Source: Siphonobacter sp. SORGH_AS_0500 (GTDB lineage: Bacteria; Bacteroidota; Bacteroidia; Cytophagales; Spirosomataceae). Taken from it: a stretch of DNA of 64,000 bases. The notes beneath the pieces are model-generated. The model saw nothing but the letters and a program-made list of their open reading frames with translations. It was not told the origin of the DNA and searched no databases. Below, piece after piece: positions 54,100 to 63,332 of the stretch (position 1 is the stretch's first letter; each line of letters opens with the position of its first letter). The DNA lies in contig NZ_NHPP01000010.1 in assembly GCF_002838835.1 (NCBI RefSeq), positions 1-64,000 of the forward strand. Reading direction: 5' to 3'. A program made the position numbers and the translations under genes.

Positions 54100-56105
54100 T
54101 TACCATTGGTAACGCAATTGAACTTTCACATCCGTACGGTGCGGATGCGGGATCTCGTCTAAGCCTGAACCTACCGTGGGCTGATTGAATAACTGCGTTC
54201 GGGAAATCCGGCACCAGGCATCGAGGTGTTTGGAAAACGAATACCGAAACAAAGCATACGTACGAATCCCTACGTCGGCGTAGGCAGGAATGGAAAACGC
54301 CGCCAGTACATCGTCTTCGTAGACGTAGATACGGCTGTCGTAATCGTTGGTGTGGAAATAGGCCAAACGGCCTGTGAGGGTTACCTTTTTCATCTTCAGG
54401 CGAGCATCCTGAATCAACGCGAAACCCTGCGAAGGAGCATAGTTTCGGTAACTGAATCGGGCATAATAGATTCGACTATGAAGCGACCAACGGGCCGTAA
54501 CATCCCGGCTGTAGCCAGCCCAGACCCCGCTTCTTTCAGTAGGGGTAACAAAAGAGGTTTTGGAAAGTCGCGAGGGAATATTCTTTTCTTTACGCTCAAA
54601 AAAAGCCTGTAGCGTCCAGGCTCTGGTTTTACTGGGACGATACGTGCCACGAAGCAGGTACCCATATCCCCGCGAAGGTTGATCAACCAAATATTTTAGG
54701 GAAGGAAAGCGGAAATAGTCCAGGTAACCACCCACCTGCCAGCGTTTATTTGGCGTGTATTTCAGTCCTGCGTATAGACCCGTTTCGTTGATGGGGCGTG
54801 AATTTTCACTGAAGGAATTACCGTAAAACGTGTGAAAATTTCGATCATAGTGCCGAAAAATTAGGCTGGCGTCCCAGCGTTTACTGAGGCTGCTCAACAC
54901 ACCGCTTACCAGTCCAATTCCGCCGGAAGCTGAGCGGCTATTTCTCCGAAACCGTTTAAATTTCGCCAGAGGTAACTATAATTCAGTGAAAGAAGCGTAT
55001 TCGTTTTTCCCGAAAACTCGTACTGATTATAGGCCCGATTCGCTTTTTGCAGGGCTTTGTCATAAGTCGTTTGGAGATACGTAAACCCCAAACTCACCCT
55101 GCTGTTTTGCCAGCGAAGATGACCGCCATAATCCTGCGTTTGCAGACTGGCCTTATCACTGATTTCTGCGGCTGTCCGGTGCAAACCTGACGTTTGTAAA
55201 CTGCTGACGGTGTATTCGTCAACCAAGTTTGCATCCCGGCAAATTCGGGAATAAAAACCTGTAAACTCCAACCGGGCACTTAGCTGAACCGTTGCCGCCA
55301 GCCCACGAAAGAAACCGTATTCTGTTGAAGAAGTATAGGGTCGAATGCCCAGTTGGCTACGACGAACGGTAAGCACAGCTTCTGAGCCTTTACCCAGATA
55401 AAACCCTCCCGCCAGCACTAACCCCTGACCGACTTGTAACTGGTAATCACCCACAGAGAGACTCTTGAGTCGGCCCCGGTTTTGTAGATGGGCCTGAAAA
55501 GAAAGATAATCCGTTCCGTAACTCCGTGTTGCCGGGTTCCAACGAAAGGGTTCTCCGGCGTCCTGCTTGGTGGTAACGCCAAGGCTAAAATTTCGGGCAG
55601 CGTACCCTTTGTACCGCATGAATAGCCGGTAAGGGCTTCCGAGGTATCGGGGGTTACCCTTGGCATCGGAGGTAAAGCCTTTGCGAAGTTCGAGGGAACG
55701 ATCATACCGCAGGATTAACGTATGATTAGGGTTACCAGAAAGCCGTTGAACATCGACGTAAACAAAAGGGAGTAGGCGTTGGATGGTAACTAAATCAAAA
55801 TAAGGAATGGACTGAAGTTCGTAAAGTGACACAAACGGCCCGGCCTGTTGACGGTACTGAAAGAAGTGGGTAAGCTGATGTTCGGAGAGAATATATAATC
55901 CCGTGAGTTCTTCGAGCGTGACGTCATTTAGATTGAGCGGCTGTTGATAAAGCTGATAGAGATTATCCAGCACCTCTTCGGATACATTTTCGGATTGATT
56001 CGGTAATAGTTGTTGTAAGAGGATGCCAGGATCTACCTCTGGCCGAACAGGTTCCTGAGCCCGGCTAATGCAGGGTAATAACAGAAAAACAAATAGCCAT
56101 TTCAT
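54100..56105 (-). pseudogene. Helix-hairpin-helix outer-membrane protein, frameshifted by one missing base
   Basis: Signal peptide (MKWLFVFLLLPCISRAQ), then a ComEA-type double HhH region (about 50-115: LNLNDVTLEELTGLYILSEHQLTHFFQYRQQAGPFVSLYELQSIPYF), then a long beta-barrel-like part (RYDRSLELRKGFT, LSFQAHLQNRGRLKSLSVGDYQLQVGQGLVLAGGF) ending VKVQLRYQW. Two phases meet near 54929-54932; one extra base gives ...GEIAAQASGGIGLVSGVLSSLSKRW.... The repaired length is about 668 residues, usual for this Bacteroidota family. Role unknown; probably an outer-membrane barrel rather than a DNA-uptake protein. Confidence 0.88.
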
Positions 56106-56180
56106 GGGTCGAAAAAATAATCGACCAATTTGAGTTATTTAACTTAATAAATTGATAAATAGTTATTGAATGGAAACAAA

Positions 56181-56207
56181 AAATGCCGACGAGATCCGTC
56201 GGCATTT
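56181..56207 (-). terminator. Terminator of the PorE-like gene
   Basis: AAATGCCGAC (56181-56190) / GTCGGCATTT (56198-56207), 18 bases beyond the stop of the leftward gene. Confidence 0.85.
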
Positions 56208-56224
56208 GATTACCTGAGCCATTT

Positions 56225-58225
56225 TTAATCCAGGCTGATAATTTTGAATTCGGTACGACGGTTTAGCTGATGTTCTTCTTCCGTTTGTGCATTAGGAATG
56301 AGTAACTGACTTTCACCATAACCTTTCGCCGTGATTCGATCGGGAGAAATACCTCGGGAAAGGATGTAATTAACAGCAGACTCGGCCCGTTGCTGAGAAA
56401 GCTTCTGGTTATAGGCGTTAGTACCCCGCGAATCCGTGTGCGAACCTAGCTCCAGTTTAATATCAGGGTTATCCTGCAAAATCCGAACCACTTTATCCAG
56501 CTCAATCGAAGCATCGGCCCGGATGTTAAATTTATCAAAATCGTAATAGATCGTTTCAATTTTAAAGGCTTTGGAAAGTTCCGTTCCCACTTCTTTCTTG
56601 AGCATATCTACCGTTGCATATAGTGTGGTGTCGGTAATGGCCTTCGTAAGTCGATCCGCAGGAATTGCTTTCCCTTCCGTTTCGAATAACTCCTGCTTTT
56701 TGATGTATTCCGAGCGTTCAACTACGATGTTATAATCTCGACCAATGCGGATGGGATAAACGCCAAATTTACCATCGGCGTTGGTTACCGCTTCACCAAT
56801 AGTTGTTTCATTTTCATCAACTACTGCTACTTTCGCTCCGTCCAGCGGTTGCTGGGTTTTGGCATCAATAATGGTTCCGGCAATAAAGTAACGAACGGAT
56901 TTACCCGGTTTATTATCCGGGTTTTTAGGTGTTAAAGGCGGTTGCTGAGCAATCTGAACGGGCTCATTACTGGACTCGAAGTAATAAATATCATCGTCGC
57001 CCTTACCACCGTCACGGTTCGAAGCAAAGTAACCCCGGGTGGAGTCGGCCCAAACCAGACCAAAGTCATCGGCTTTGGAGTTAAAAGGCTGTCCCAGGTT
57101 CTGCACCTGAATCACCCCTTCGTTACGGGTGGCTTCAAATAAATCAAGTCCGCCAAAACCTGGGTGCCCATCAGAGGCAAAATATAATTTGGCATCGGGC
57201 GAAACGTAGGGGAAAATCTCATTACCGGGGGTGTTGAGCTCACGTCCCATGTTAGCCGGACGACCAAAACGGCCCGATTTATCAATGTTCACTCGCCATA
57301 AATCCAGTCCGCCCGAACCACCAGCCCGATTGGAGCTAAAGTAAAGCGTTTTGCCATCGGCTGAAAACGAGGGCGAGCCATCCCAGGAAGCCGAATCACT
57401 AAAGGCCAGCCGCTCGGGTTCAGCCCAGCCCGTGCCAGCATTACGACTGATGTAAAGATCCACGTCGGCAGATGTGTTCCCCTCGCCTTTGCTACGGCCC
57501 GTATTACCTCGGGCGAATACCATCATTTTGCCATCGGCTGAAAACACGGGAGTGCCTTCGTTCATGTTCTCGCCAAAAATGCTCTGACTGAATAGTTCTG
57601 GCGTACTCACTTCGGTAGGAGAGGTTAACTTAGCCTTGTAAAGACCCAGCATGGGTTGACCGTTGGCTTTATAGATACGGTCTTTTCGGGAGGCAGTGAA
57701 TACCAGCTCATTTTGTACCAATACCGGAGCAAATTCTGAAGAAGCCGAGTTTAGGTTCGAAACGTTAGTAATCTTGAAAGGACTTACTTTCTGACTGATG
57801 GAATCAAGCAGGGTTAAGTTATCCAGCTCCCGGCGAGCCAGCGAAAGCAGGTTGCGGTTATTACCCTTTTGCTTGGTAAATCCCCGTAATTGATCGGCGG
57901 CTCCATTGTAATTTCCCTGAGCTTTCAGGGCATAGCCATAGTATAAACGTAATGTTGGTTCTTTACTGCCCGCTTCCAGAGCCTTCTGATAATAATCAGC
58001 CGATTGAGCAATGCGATTAGAACGGCGGTAACTTTCGGCAATGTATAGATTCGCTTTAGCGGCATCCTGAGGAATCGCTTTTTGAAATTGCTTGATGGCT
58101 AATTCATATTCACCGTTTTCGTAGTGACTTTCGCCCTTTTTAAAAGCCTGCATCGCCGAATTACAAGCGGCCAGACAGACGCTTAACAGGAGTAGAAAAA
58201 TACGGGAAGTAGTAATCAACTTCAT
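56225..58225 (-). CDS. PorE-like TPR / PD40 propeller / OmpA-family lipoprotein
   Basis: 666 residues from the ATG at 58225 (MKLITTSRIFLLLLSVCLAAC, lipobox LAAC). Order: TPR repeats (about 30-125, SHYENGEYELAIKQFQKAIPQ), PD40/WD40-like propeller (about 160-420, FSADGKMMVFARG, GSPSFSADGKTLYFSSNRAGGSGGLDLW), carboxypeptidase-regulatory-like domain (about 445-530), then an OmpA peptidoglycan-binding domain (IYYDFDKFNIRADASIELDKVV, LELGSHTDSRGTNAYNQKLSQQRAESAVNYI). This architecture is that of PorE, which anchors the type IX secretion machinery to peptidoglycan. Paralogues exist, so the T9SS role is likely but not certain. Confidence 0.9.
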   Translation of the reverse strand: MKLITTSRIFLLLLSVCLAACNSAMQAFKKGESHYENGEYELAIKQFQKAIPQDAAKANLYIAESYRRSNRIAQSADYYQKALEAGSKEPTLRLYYGYALKAQGNYNGAADQLRGFTKQKGNNRNLLSLARRELDNLTLLDSISQKVSPFKITNVSNLNSASSEFAPVLVQNELVFTASRKDRIYKANGQPMLGLYKAKLTSPTEVSTPELFSQSIFGENMNEGTPVFSADGKMMVFARGNTGRSKGEGNTSADVDLYISRNAGTGWAEPERLAFSDSASWDGSPSFSADGKTLYFSSNRAGGSGGLDLWRVNIDKSGRFGRPANMGRELNTPGNEIFPYVSPDAKLYFASDGHPGFGGLDLFEATRNEGVIQVQNLGQPFNSKADDFGLVWADSTRGYFASNRDGGKGDDDIYYFESSNEPVQIAQQPPLTPKNPDNKPGKSVRYFIAGTIIDAKTQQPLDGAKVAVVDENETTIGEAVTNADGKFGVYPIRIGRDYNIVVERSEYIKKQELFETEGKAIPADRLTKAITDTTLYATVDMLKKEVGTELSKAFKIETIYYDFDKFNIRADASIELDKVVRILQDNPDIKLELGSHTDSRGTNAYNQKLSQQRAESAVNYILSRGISPDRITAKGYGESQLLIPNAQTEEEHQLNRRTEFKIISLD

Positions 58226-58418
58226 AGTGGCTGCGGTAGTTTGCGGGTTCAAGTTAGGTAAAATCCGACGATCAGTACTTATGGCTGAAAGGAAGGCTTT
58301 TCTTCTCTAAAAAAATTACCAGATAAAATTCAGACCTCCGGGAATGTTTCGGTACATTTTTCGTTACTAGAAACGGATAATTACTGCCCAATCATCTAAT
58401 GAAGCAAAGAATTTATTT

Positions 58419-58426
58419 TATCTTTG
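58419..58426 (+). promoter_or_regulatory. -7 promoter element of the RluB-like gene
   Basis: TATCTTTG, followed by CCGCCCC, exactly the form seen before dnaA (29737). It implies a leader of roughly 220 bases. Confidence 0.65.
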
Positions 58427-58656
58427 CCGCCCCTATTTACTGGTTTTTGTTAATTATTTAAAAATCAGTCAGTTACAGCAGGGATGTTGCAACACGAAGT
58501 TTTGGGTTTTCAGCATTTGGCTGCCCGGGTCTATTACCAGAGAATATAGCTATAAAAACGGCTGAAACCCGAGAAGGTTTTCGCAAGAAAAAGCTTTCAG
58601 GCCATATTCGAAGGGAGACCCTTTAACCCATACTTTCTTCAAATTTAACCATAGTT
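58427..58656 (+). other. Long, probably structured 5' leader of the RluB-like gene
   Basis: No gene. GGGTTTTCAGC (58504-58514) can pair with GCTGAAACCC (58561-58570) with one bulge. A further hairpin is AAGGG-AGA-CCCTT near 58610-58622. I do not recognise a known riboswitch. It may be a regulatory leader for ribosome-related control. Confidence 0.5.
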
Positions 58657-60188
58657 ATGGCACAGCAAGAGGAGTCTTCACGTAGACCCCGCAAAACCAA
58701 TTCAGAAGGCCGCACTTTTTCAGGTAGCCGCCCCGAACGTCGTACTGACGAATTCCGTCCTCGTCGCAGCAGCGAAGGAGACTCAGAAAACAGACCCCGC
58801 CGCTCATTTGATAAACCTCAGGGCGAACGTTCGTTTGACAAGCCCCGCAGTAGTGGTCGTTCCTTTGACCGTTCCAATGATCGTAACTCCGATTCTCGTC
58901 CTGAACGTAACTTTTCCCGTGGAGATCGTAACGCGGATTCACCCCGTAGTGAGCGTAGTTTCGATAAGCCTCGTGTAGGGGGGCGTTCTTTCGACCGCTC
59001 CAGTGATCGGAATTCGGATAATGCTCGTGGGGAGCGTTCGTTTGACAAATCCCGCAGTGGAGGCCGTTCGTTTGATCGCTCCAATGATCGTAATGCAGAC
59101 GCACCTCGGGGTGAACGTTCGTTTGATAAACCCCGTAGCGAACGCAATTTCGACTCGAAGCCCGGTTTTTCCCGTGGCGATCGCCGATCAGACGCACCAA
59201 GAGGGGAGCGTTCATTCGACAAACCACGCGGCGAACGTAACTTCGATGCTAAACCAGAGCGTAGCTTGACAAGCCCCGCCGGGATGAAAACAAGGATCGC
59301 GAAACGCCCAATCGTTATGGCAAGCGGGCCGATCATGATCCTACTCGCAAGAAAGGCCGTTTTCAGCGTTCGGATGACGCCGAAAACATCAAAACGCCTA
59401 CGTATAATTTAGACAAGTACAAAGAAAACGCTCCTGAGAAAATCCGTAAGAAAATTGATAAGACGGAGAAAGAAGGAAGAAATACTACGCGGCTGAACCG
59501 ATACATCGCTCTTTCGGGAGTTTGTTCGCGTCGCGATGCAGATGCTTTGATTGAAGCCGGAGAAATTTCAGTAAACGGTAAAGTAGTCAAAGAACTCGGC
59601 TATCAGGTGAAAGCCGGCGAAGTGGTTCGTTACGGTCGTCGCACGCTCAATCCTGAGAAGATGGTATACGTGTTACTCAACAAACCGAAAGATTTCATTA
59701 CTACGGTAGAAGACGACATGGATCGTCGCACCGTGATGGAACTGGTAAAGGCCGCCGCTGGCGAACGCATTTATCCTGTAGGCCGTCTGGACCGCAACAC
59801 AACGGGTTTATTACTGTTGACGAACGACGGAGAGCTAGCCGAAAAGCTGACGCACCCTTCTAACCAGATTGAGAAAATCTATCAGGTAGAGATTAATAAA
59901 CCCATCACCACGGAAGATTTCGAGGCCATTAAAAATGGGGTGGAGTTGGAAGACGGTTTCATCAAGCCCGATGAAGTAAGCATCATTACGCCAGACGCTC
60001 AAGTGATAGGCATTCGGATTCACTCGGGTCGGAACCGCATTGTTCGCCGGATTTTTGAGAAATTCGGTTATGATGTAACCAAACTGGATCGCACGGTTAT
60101 CGCGGGCCTCAATAAAAAAGAGTTACCCCGGGGACAGTGGAGATACCTGACTGAAAAAGAAGTAATTCGATTGAAATATCTGGTATAA
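58657..60188 (+). pseudogene. rluB: RluB-like 23S rRNA pseudouridine synthase with long Arg-rich repeat extension, one missing base
   Basis: The first ~240 residues are a disordered, charged repeat region (about ten RSFDKP/RSFDRS-type units, GGRSFDRSxDRN three times). Then come an S4 RNA-binding domain (RLNRYIALSGVCSRRDADALIEAGEISVNGKVV) and the RsuA/RluB catalytic domain with Asp in GRLDRNTTGLLLLTNDGELAEKL and RIHSGRNRIVRRIFEKFGYDVTKLDR. The phase is lost at TT 59266-59267. One more T restores ERSFDKPRRDENKDRETPNRYGKR... and joins both parts (about 511 residues). Modifies a uridine in 23S rRNA; the extension probably binds RNA. Confidence 0.92.
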
Positions 60189-60193
60189 AAAGT

Positions 60194-60227
60194 AAAGGGC
60201 GATTGATCAATTCAATCGCCCTTTTTT
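60194..60227 (+). terminator. Terminator after the RluB-like gene
   Basis: AAAGGGCGATTGA (60194-60206), loop TCAAT, TCAATCGCCCTTT (60212-60224) with T6; also usable by the convergent gene. Confidence 0.93.
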
Positions 60228-60249
60228 ATGTGTAACCCTGACGGATAGC

Positions 60250-60585
60250 TTAAATAAAAATGACTTCACGTACGACTTCTTCGCCCATTTCGCGGTTTAA
60301 TAGTTCGATGAGCTTCGTTTTAGCCAACACTAATTCCTGTCGCAAAGGGGCCGAAACAATCTGCACATAAAGCGTGCCTTCAGAAACGTACAAACGTCCG
60401 GTTCGGCTGGCGATAGACTTGCCCACCAGTTTTTCCCAAAAGGCCACCAGATACGTTTCACTGTACTTATTTTTCAGTTCATAAGCCCGGAGCATCTCGT
60501 CGATGGCTGCTTTGATGGTCGTAGTGCCCGGTTTTCGGGAGATAGGCTCGCGGGTAATTGGCATATTCGTGGTGTTTGCGGGCAA
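60250..60585 (-). CDS. DUF721 / DciA-like protein
   Basis: 111 residues. An ATG seven codons in (MPITREPISRK) is an alternative start. DUF721 pattern: TTIKAAIDEMLRAYELKNKYSETYLVAFWEKLVGKSIASRTGRLYVSEGTLYVQIVSAPLRQELVLAKTKLIELLNREMGEEVVREVIFI. The KH-like fold is shared with DciA, the helicase-loading partner in bacteria without DnaC. A DNA-replication role is therefore likely but unproven here. The usual recF neighbour is absent. Confidence 0.88.
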   Translation of the reverse strand: MPANTTNMPITREPISRKPGTTTIKAAIDEMLRAYELKNKYSETYLVAFWEKLVGKSIASRTGRLYVSEGTLYVQIVSAPLRQELVLAKTKLIELLNREMGEEVVREVIFI

Positions 60586-60791
60586 AGGTACAGTGACTAT
60601 CAGCTAAATTCAATGATTCATTTCTAAATGATGGCATCAAAGAGAAAACAAAATCCATTTTTCTCATTTTATTTTGTTTCCCTAGTCAGTAATGCCTAAT
60701 TTTTAGCTGGTCTTATTAATTCCCTGTGATAATCTAAAGTTTTGTTTATTATTTGTTAGTTTCGTGTTAGATATACAGAGGTAAATACTCA

Positions 60792-62006
60792 ATGCTCCCC
60801 AAAAAGATCGTATACGTTTATCAGTTTTTCAGAACACCCGAAGAGGGCGGCATTATTCGCTCGTATTACCTCTCGCGGTCTCTGGTTGATGCCGGTTACG
60901 AGGTAGAAGTGATTACGAGTCATAACGAAAAACAATACGCCTGCAGGCAAATCGAAGGCCTTACCGTACATTACCTACCGTTACACTATGAGCAGCGTTA
61001 TGGCACGTTTCGCCGGCTTTATGTGTATCTGGCTTTTGTACTGAAGGCCATTGGTTGTGCTCTACGCATCAGGAATGTGTATCGCTGTTATATTGCTTCG
61101 GTGCCGCTGAGTGTGGGTTTTATCGGGGTGGCCATGAAGTGGTTCAAAGGCGTTCCCTACTACTTTGAAGTGGGCGATCTTTGGCCCCGCACGCCTATTG
61201 AAATGGGGTATTTCAAAAATCGTTTCCTGCAAAAACTTTTATATGGCTTAGAGCACCTGTTTTACGAACAGGCCGAAAAAGTCATTGGGCTTTCTCCGGC
61301 GATTCAGAGTGATATTGAAGAGCGGATTAACCGCCCTGTAGCTTATATTTCTAACATAGCCGACTGCGAATTTTACCAGCCTCGTTCAAAAGATCCGGCT
61401 TTGGAAAATCGCTGGAATACCGCCGGAAAAACGGTTATTACTTACTTTGGTTCCATTGGAAAGGTCGTAGCTCTGGATGCTCTCCTTGACATTGCCCGGC
61501 TGGGTCAGAACCGTACCGATCTGAGTTTTCTTATCGTTGGTACGGGTTCGGAGCTGCCTCATCTCAAGCAGAAAGCCGTGGGCCTGGATCATGTTCAGTT
61601 TCTGGGTCATGTCAATAAAGGGCAACTTCGGGACATTCTTAGCATCACTGATGTAGCGTATTTGTCTTACCTGGATGTGCCGGCGTTGGGTACCAACTCT
61701 CCCAATAAACTTTTTGAAGCCCTGGCGGCAGGAAAGCTATGCGTTATTAACATTCGAGGCTGGCACTGCGACATGATTGAAAGCGAAGGATGCGGGTTTT
61801 ACGCCGATCAGAAGAATCCTCAGCAGTTTTACGATAAACTGAAACCTTACCTTCAGCAACCCGAATTTCTTCATCAGGCCAGTGAAAATGCCCGGCGACT
61901 GGCCGAAACTCAATTTTCCAGACAAAAACTGGGAGCAGATTTCGTAGCTTTGTTCAACGTTGAGCAGCCTTCCCTGCGTCGAAATCACGTATTAGTGAAC
62001 TCCTGA
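60792..62006 (+). CDS. Glycosyltransferase family 4 (WbuB/WcaI-like)
   Basis: 404 residues. GT-B fold: N-terminal KIVYVYQFFRTPEEGGIIRSYYLSRSLVDAGYEVEVITSH, a hydrophobic membrane-associating patch (LAFVLKAIGCALRIRNVYRCYIASVPLSVGFIGVAMKW), VGDLWPRTPIEMGYFKN, then the nucleotide-sugar domain TVITYFGSIGKVVALDALL, FLIVGTGSELPHLKQ, VQFLGHVNKGQLRDIL, ALGTNSPNKLFEALAAGKLCVI (E-x7-E region). Retaining transferase adding a sugar to a polysaccharide or lipid carrier. Followed 32 bases later by the NadR-like kinase gene. Confidence 0.92.
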   Translation: MLPKKIVYVYQFFRTPEEGGIIRSYYLSRSLVDAGYEVEVITSHNEKQYACRQIEGLTVHYLPLHYEQRYGTFRRLYVYLAFVLKAIGCALRIRNVYRCYIASVPLSVGFIGVAMKWFKGVPYYFEVGDLWPRTPIEMGYFKNRFLQKLLYGLEHLFYEQAEKVIGLSPAIQSDIEERINRPVAYISNIADCEFYQPRSKDPALENRWNTAGKTVITYFGSIGKVVALDALLDIARLGQNRTDLSFLIVGTGSELPHLKQKAVGLDHVQFLGHVNKGQLRDILSITDVAYLSYLDVPALGTNSPNKLFEALAAGKLCVINIRGWHCDMIESEGCGFYADQKNPQQFYDKLKPYLQQPEFLHQASENARRLAETQFSRQKLGADFVALFNVEQPSLRRNHVLVNS

Positions 62007-62038
62007 ACCGTCATTAGTGTAAGCGTATTCTTCTTCGG

Positions 62039-62572
62039 ATGATTAAAAAAGTAGTGTTAGTGGGCCCGGAATCTACGGGTAAAAGCACGCTGGCCCGCCG
62101 CCTGGCAGAGCATTTTAATACCGTTCTGGTGGAGGAATATGGCCGGATTTACTGCGAAAAATTTGGGAATGACTGTGATGCCATGGATCACTGCCATATT
62201 GCCGCCGGCCAACTTTTTCTCGAAGAGCAGGCGTTGCCTAATGCCCGGCATGGTCTTCTCATTTGTGATACAGATTTGTTGGTTACCCAAACTTTTGCAG
62301 AACTATACCTGGGGCAGTCGCCGGAGCTGATTCAAAAATGGGCGGCCAGTCAGTTTTATGATTTGTATCTATTGTTGAATACGGATGTACCCTGGATCAA
62401 CGACAGTATTCGTTTATTTGCAGATCGGCGGCAATGGCATTTTGATCGGCTGAAAGCTTTACTCGAAGAGCAACAACGGCCTTACGTCATCATTTCAGGC
62501 GATTATGAGCAACGTTTCAGGCAAGCGATTCGAGAAATTGAGGCAATTCTCAAACCAGAAACAATACTTTGA
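62039..62572 (+). CDS. NadR-like nicotinamide riboside kinase / AAA_28 ATP-binding protein
   Basis: 177 residues. P-loop GPESTGKSTLARRLAEHF (8-25), VEEYGRIYCE, LLICDTDLLVTQTFAELYLGQSP, YDLYLLLNTDVPWINDSIRLFADRRQWHFDRLKALLEEQQRPYVIISGDYEQRF. This equals the C-terminal kinase domain of NadR that phosphorylates nicotinamide riboside to NMN, present here without the NMN adenylyltransferase part. Likely NAD salvage. Co-transcribed with the glycosyltransferase gene. Confidence 0.9.
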   Translation: MIKKVVLVGPESTGKSTLARRLAEHFNTVLVEEYGRIYCEKFGNDCDAMDHCHIAAGQLFLEEQALPNARHGLLICDTDLLVTQTFAELYLGQSPELIQKWAASQFYDLYLLLNTDVPWINDSIRLFADRRQWHFDRLKALLEEQQRPYVIISGDYEQRFRQAIREIEAILKPETIL

Positions 62573-62690
62573 GGTATTAATAAAGAAGTTTCTTTTAAAC
62601 CTGGACCATCCTATTGGTGTCTGGTATGAAAGTAAAATTTATCAGCGTTTTTTTCGTTAAAGTAGTTAGTATTTGAATTGTATAAAAGAC

Positions 62691-63311
62691 ATGAAACGTA
62701 TCTCAAAATCGCTCCTGCTTTTGGTATGCAGCGTTGGACTTTTGGCAGCCTGCGAGCGTGATCCCGTTAATGACCTGGACCCTAAGGACTCTCAGGTATT
62801 CATTACCAACCACGCGACTACCAATTTTACGGGTTATAAAACCTTTTCGATCCCCGATTCGGTGTTGGTAGTAGAAAATGAAAAATCAACGAAAATGGTA
62901 CGTACCCAGGATCTGATTTTCATTGACCGCATTATTACTAATTTGACTAATCGGGCTTTACCCGCGTGCTCGTAACGCCAAGCCCGATCTGGAGGTAACT
63001 CCCGCTCAAATCAGCTACTCGCAGTCGGGGTATGTGCCTACGTATAACCCTTGGTATTATGATCCTATTGGGGCTATGGGAATGGCTATGGGTATGGTTA
63101 CGGCTACGGTTACGCTCCGTATTACAGCTATTACTCGTACAGCGAAAACTACTGGTACATTCGTATCGCCGACGTTAAAAATGTAAGCAACAATCAGGCT
63201 ACGGTTGTTTGGGACGCCCAGATTCGCGGGGACGGAATTTATGATACTTCATCCGTAGGAACAGTGGTGGATGGCATATTTGCTCAGTCTACTTACTTGA
63301 AAGCCAATTAA
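62691..63311 (+). pseudogene. DUF4136 lipoprotein, interrupted by single-base deletions
   Basis: Starts at the ATG at 62691 (MKRISKSLLLLVCSVGLLAAC, lipobox LAAC). DUF4136 pattern: DFTGYKTF-like NFTGYKTFSIPD, DRIITNLTNRG(F)TRV(A)RNAKPDLEV, a Tyr/Gly-rich stretch (about 63075-63130) and NYWYIRIADVKNVSNNQATVVWDAQIRGDGIY. The phase is lost at G3 62953-62955, near 62966-62968, and at TT 63068-63069; one base added at each restores a continuous 207-residue frame ending at 63311. The Tyr/Gly tract probably lies within the surface-exposed lipoprotein. Co-directional with the beta-barrel gene 22 bases on. Confidence 0.85.
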
Positions 63312-63332
63312 TTGTATTAATCTAGTCTTCTT

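Noticed and set aside
58818..59336. 172-codon frame on the minus strand opposite the rluB-like repeats
   Set aside because: It stays open only because the Arg-rich repeats of the real gene give stop-free complements; its repeats mirror those of the sense protein.
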